Assembly (NCBI RefSeq): GCF_014493765.1
Contig: NZ_JACTVJ010000024.1
Span: 1 to 64,000 of the forward strand
Length of the DNA: 64,000 bases
Origin: Streptomyces polyasparticus
Lineage (GTDB): Bacteria; Actinomycetota; Actinomycetes; Streptomycetales; Streptomycetaceae
Reading direction: 5' to 3'
Shown here: piece by piece, positions 61,719 to 64,000 of the stretch
How positions within the stretch are numbered: the first letter of the stretch is position 1
Layout: each line of letters starts with the position of its first letter
The notes under the pieces: model-generated
Seen by the model: the letters and a program-made list of their open reading frames with translations, nothing else
Told to the model about the DNA's origin: nothing
Databases searched by the model: none
Position numbers and translations under genes: made by a program

Positions 61719-63008
61719 GTGCGTATCTGCGTAGTGGCCCTCGGCAAGATCGGGCTTCCGCTGGCCGTCCAGTTCGCGTCCAAGGGGCACGAGGTGACCG
61801 GCGCGGATGTCGACGAGCGGGTGGTCGCCCTGGTGAACGACGGGGCCGAGCCGTTCCCCGGCGAGCACGATCTCGACGTACGGCTCAAGGAGGCCGTGGC
61901 GCAGGGCAGGTTGAGCGCGACGACCGACACCGCCGCGGCCGTGGCGGGCGCGGAAGCGGTCGTGCTCGTCGTCCCGCTGTACGTCTGTGCCGACGGCACC
62001 CCCGACTTCGGCTGGATGGACGCCGCGACCCGCGAGGTGGCCCGCGGCCTGCGGTCCGGCACGCTCGTCTCGTACGAGACGACGCTGCCGGTCGGCACGA
62101 CCCGCAGCCGCTGGGCGCCGATGCTCGAAGAGGGCTCCGGGCTGCGCGCCGGACGGGACTTCTCGCTGGTCTTCAGCCCCGAACGGGTCCTGACCGGCCG
62201 GGTCTTCGCCGATCTGCGTCGCTATCCGAAGCTGGTCGGCGGCCTCGACGAGGCCTCGGCGCGGGCGGGCGCCGTGTTCTACGAGCAGGTGCTCGACTTC
62301 GACGTACGGGACGATCTGCCGCGGCCGAACGGGGTCTGGGACCTCGGCTCGGCGGAGGCCGCGGAGCTGGCCAAGCTGGCGGAGACGACGTACCGGGATG
62401 TGAACATCGGGCTCGCCAACCAGTTCGCGCGCTTCGCCGACCGGTCCGGCATCGACATCCGCGCGGTCATCGAGGCCTGCAACTCGCAGCCTTACAGCCA
62501 TATCCACCAGCCGGGCATCGCGGTCGGCGGGCACTGCATCCCGGTGTATCCGCGGATGTACCTGTGGAACGACCCGTCGGCCACCGTCGTGGCCGCCGCC
62601 CGTGAGGCGAACGCGGCGATGCCCGGCTATGCGGTGACGCGGCTCGCGGAGGCGTACGGGGAGCTGGCCGGGGCGGAGGTCCTGGTGCTCGGGGCGGCCT
62701 ATCGGGGCGGGGTCAAGGAGACCGCGTTCTCCGGGGTGTTCGGGGTGGTGGGCGCGCTGCGGTCGGCCGGTGCCGTGCCGTATGTCGCCGATCCGCTGTA
62801 CACGGACGCGGAGTTGGCCGGCCTCGGCCTCACGCCCCACGCGGGGCAGCAGGTCACGGCCCTCGTGGTGCAGGCCGACCACGAGGAGTACGCGACGCTG
62901 GGGGCGGAGGACTTCCCCGGTGTACGAGTCCTGGTGGACGGGCGGCGCGTGACCGACCCGGAGCGGTGGGGCGGGGTGCGGCGGATCGTGCTCGGGGCGC
63001 CTGCGTAG
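61719..63008 (+). CDS. Nucleotide-sugar 6-dehydrogenase, WecC/WbpA-like
   Basis: A 429-aa UDP-sugar dehydrogenase. The N-terminal NAD-binding fold has VVALGKIGLPLAVQFA. SPERVLTG and TYRDVNIGLANQFA are family blocks, and the catalytic Cys273 is in GGHCIPVYP. It oxidises a UDP-hexose or UDP-HexNAc C6 alcohol to the uronic acid. GGAGGT precedes GTG 61719 by 8 nt. With 54452-56664 it supplies the oxidation step of an aminated uronic-acid pathway; the acetyltransferase expected to complete it is not in the window. Confidence 0.9.
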   Translation: MRICVVALGKIGLPLAVQFASKGHEVTGADVDERVVALVNDGAEPFPGEHDLDVRLKEAVAQGRLSATTDTAAAVAGAEAVVLVVPLYVCADGTPDFGWMDAATREVARGLRSGTLVSYETTLPVGTTRSRWAPMLEEGSGLRAGRDFSLVFSPERVLTGRVFADLRRYPKLVGGLDEASARAGAVFYEQVLDFDVRDDLPRPNGVWDLGSAEAAELAKLAETTYRDVNIGLANQFARFADRSGIDIRAVIEACNSQPYSHIHQPGIAVGGHCIPVYPRMYLWNDPSATVVAAAREANAAMPGYAVTRLAEAYGELAGAEVLVLGAAYRGGVKETAFSGVFGVVGALRSAGAVPYVADPLYTDAELAGLGLTPHAGQQVTALVVQADHEEYATLGAEDFPGVRVLVDGRRVTDPERWGGVRRIVLGAPA

Positions 63009-63093
63009 GGGGATGCGCGAACGTGTTCGGCGGGCGCCCCGGGGCTCACTCCCCGGCTGTGCAACGAGTGGCGCGGCCAGTCGTTTGCATGAC

Positions 63094-64000
63094 ATGCCGA
63101 ACACTCCCGGCGCAGTGCCGGATGTCAGCGTCATCGTCGCCGTGTACAACACGATGCCGTATCTGACCGACTGCCTGACCTCTCTGGTCGGGCAGACCAT
63201 CGGGACCGACCGGATCGAGATCGTCGCCGTCGACGACGGGTCCACGGACGGCAGCGAGAAGGAGCTCGAGCGGTTCGCCGAGCGGTACCCCGGCGTCCTC
63301 ACCGTCGTCCACCAGGACAACTCCGGTGGCCCCGCCCAGCCCAGCAACCGTGCGCTCGGACTGGCCCGCGGCCGGTACGTCTTCTTCGTCGGGGCCGACG
63401 ACCACCTCGGGCCCGAAGCCCTGGAGCGCATGGTGCGCGCCGCCGACCGGCTGGCGTCCGACGTCGTGCTCGGGCGGATGGTGGGCGTGAACGGGCGCTG
63501 GGTGTCCAAGGCCGTGTTCGGCGAGAGCCGGGACGAGGTGACGCTGTACGACTCGGCGCTGCCCTGGGCGCTGTCCAACACCAAGCTGTTCCGGCGGGCG
63601 CTGATCGAGGAGCACGGGCTGCGCTTCCCCGAGGACCTGCCGGTCCTGAGCGACCAGCCGTTCACCCTGGAGGCCTGCTTCCGGGCCCGGCGGATCACCG
63701 TACTGGCCGACTACGACTACTACTTCGCCGTACGCCGCGACGAGGCCACCAACGCCACCGTCTCCTACCGCGCCCTCGACCGGCTGCGCGGCACCCGGCA
63801 GCTCTTCGCGCTCACGCGGCGGCTGTCGGAGCCGGGCCGCGGCCGTGAGTGGATCCATCAGCGCCACTTCACCTGGGAGGTGGCGCGGTTGATCAGCCCC
63901 GAGTTCCTGGGGCTCGACGCGGAGCAGCGCCGGGTGGTCTGCGAGGGAGCGGGGGAGCTGCACCGCTCGTACGCCAGCGAGTTCGCCCTGCGCAAACTGA
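63094..64000 (+). CDS. GT2 glycosyltransferase, 5' part
   Basis: An open frame of 302 codons from ATG 63094 running off the window. The GT2 fold is clear: VSVIVAVYNTMPYLTDCLTS, VAVDDGSTDGSEKELERF, then NSGGPAQPSNRALGLARG and the metal-binding region FFVGADDHLGPEALERM. The DxD position reads ADD rather than the DSDD of the neighbours. The acceptor region with SDQPFTLEACFRARRI follows. It lies 85 bp after the nucleotide-sugar dehydrogenase, probably co-transcribed. The C-terminal end, and any further fused domain, lies outside. Confidence 0.85.
   Translation, partial: MPNTPGAVPDVSVIVAVYNTMPYLTDCLTSLVGQTIGTDRIEIVAVDDGSTDGSEKELERFAERYPGVLTVVHQDNSGGPAQPSNRALGLARGRYVFFVGADDHLGPEALERMVRAADRLASDVVLGRMVGVNGRWVSKAVFGESRDEVTLYDSALPWALSNTKLFRRALIEEHGLRFPEDLPVLSDQPFTLEACFRARRITVLADYDYYFAVRRDEATNATVSYRALDRLRGTRQLFALTRRLSEPGRGREWIHQRHFTWEVARLISPEFLGLDAEQRRVVCEGAGELHRSYASEFALRKL

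Noticed and set aside
63039-63056. CCGGGG/CCCCGG hairpin after the nucleotide-sugar dehydrogenase as a terminator
   Set aside because: A 6-bp stem without a U-tract in GC-rich DNA is expected by chance, and the next gene is probably co-transcribed.

Overview
This 64-kb window reads as chromosomal DNA of a Streptomyces or close relative. Base composition is very GC-rich with strongly G/C third codon positions, GTG and TTG starts are common, and gene order is typical: mtnA-mtrA-mtrB-lpqB-comF-hpf-secA, followed by a 180-kDa NAD-glutamate dehydrogenase and a large wall-teichoic-acid-type locus. No insertion sequence, prophage, CRISPR array or tRNA was seen.

Layout. 1-121: 3' end of a 5S rRNA gene and its terminator, so an rRNA operon ends here. 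169-5626 (minus): translationally coupled cluster of GPDPase-type membrane protein, DUF4129, DUF4350, MoxR ATPase and DUF58 protein. 5776-11687 (plus): mtnA, then mtrA-mtrB-lpqB (envelope-linked two-component system and its lipoprotein). 11811-14579: ComF-like phosphoribosyltransferase, long-form ribosome hibernation factor, orphan NarL-type response regulator. 14623-24465: YcaQ-type DNA glycosylase, GNAT acetyltransferase, secA, Rv3235-family protein, DUF6912-type protein, a flavin reductase/LLM monooxygenase pair, a HAD hydrolase and a DJ-1/PfpI protein. 24968-29917: NAD-glutamate dehydrogenase.

30112-64000 is almost wholly a cell-surface glycopolymer locus: a polyprenyl-phosphate glycosyltransferase with GtrA flippase, polytopic GT-C-like proteins, an acyltransferase, three proteins joining a GT2 domain to a CDP-glycerol glycerophosphotransferase (TagF-like) domain, a TagGH-type ABC exporter opposite a TetR regulator, an NDP-sugar 4-epimerase, further GT2/GT4 enzymes, and an aminotransferase / Gfo-Idh-MocA / nucleotide-sugar dehydrogenase trio that suggests an aminated uronic-acid sugar. 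The likely sequence is: activated sugars are made, the polymer is assembled on polyprenol by the GT and glycerophosphotransferase modules, exported by the ABC transporter, and decorated outside by GT-C enzymes, acyltransferase and esterase.

The most notable regulatory signals are: (i) DNA-damage (RecA-NDp/PafBC-type) promoters exactly 7 nt before the ATG of the YcaQ-like glycosylase and of the HAD hydrolase, implying leaderless damage-inducible transcripts; (ii) a ~60-bp repeat carrying the same promoter at two distant sites with no gene downstream; (iii) two near-identical 26-bp palindromes between the TetR gene and the ABC exporter; (iv) two DnaA boxes before comF. Starts were chosen by reading Shine-Dalgarno sites and coupling by eye; no database search was run.
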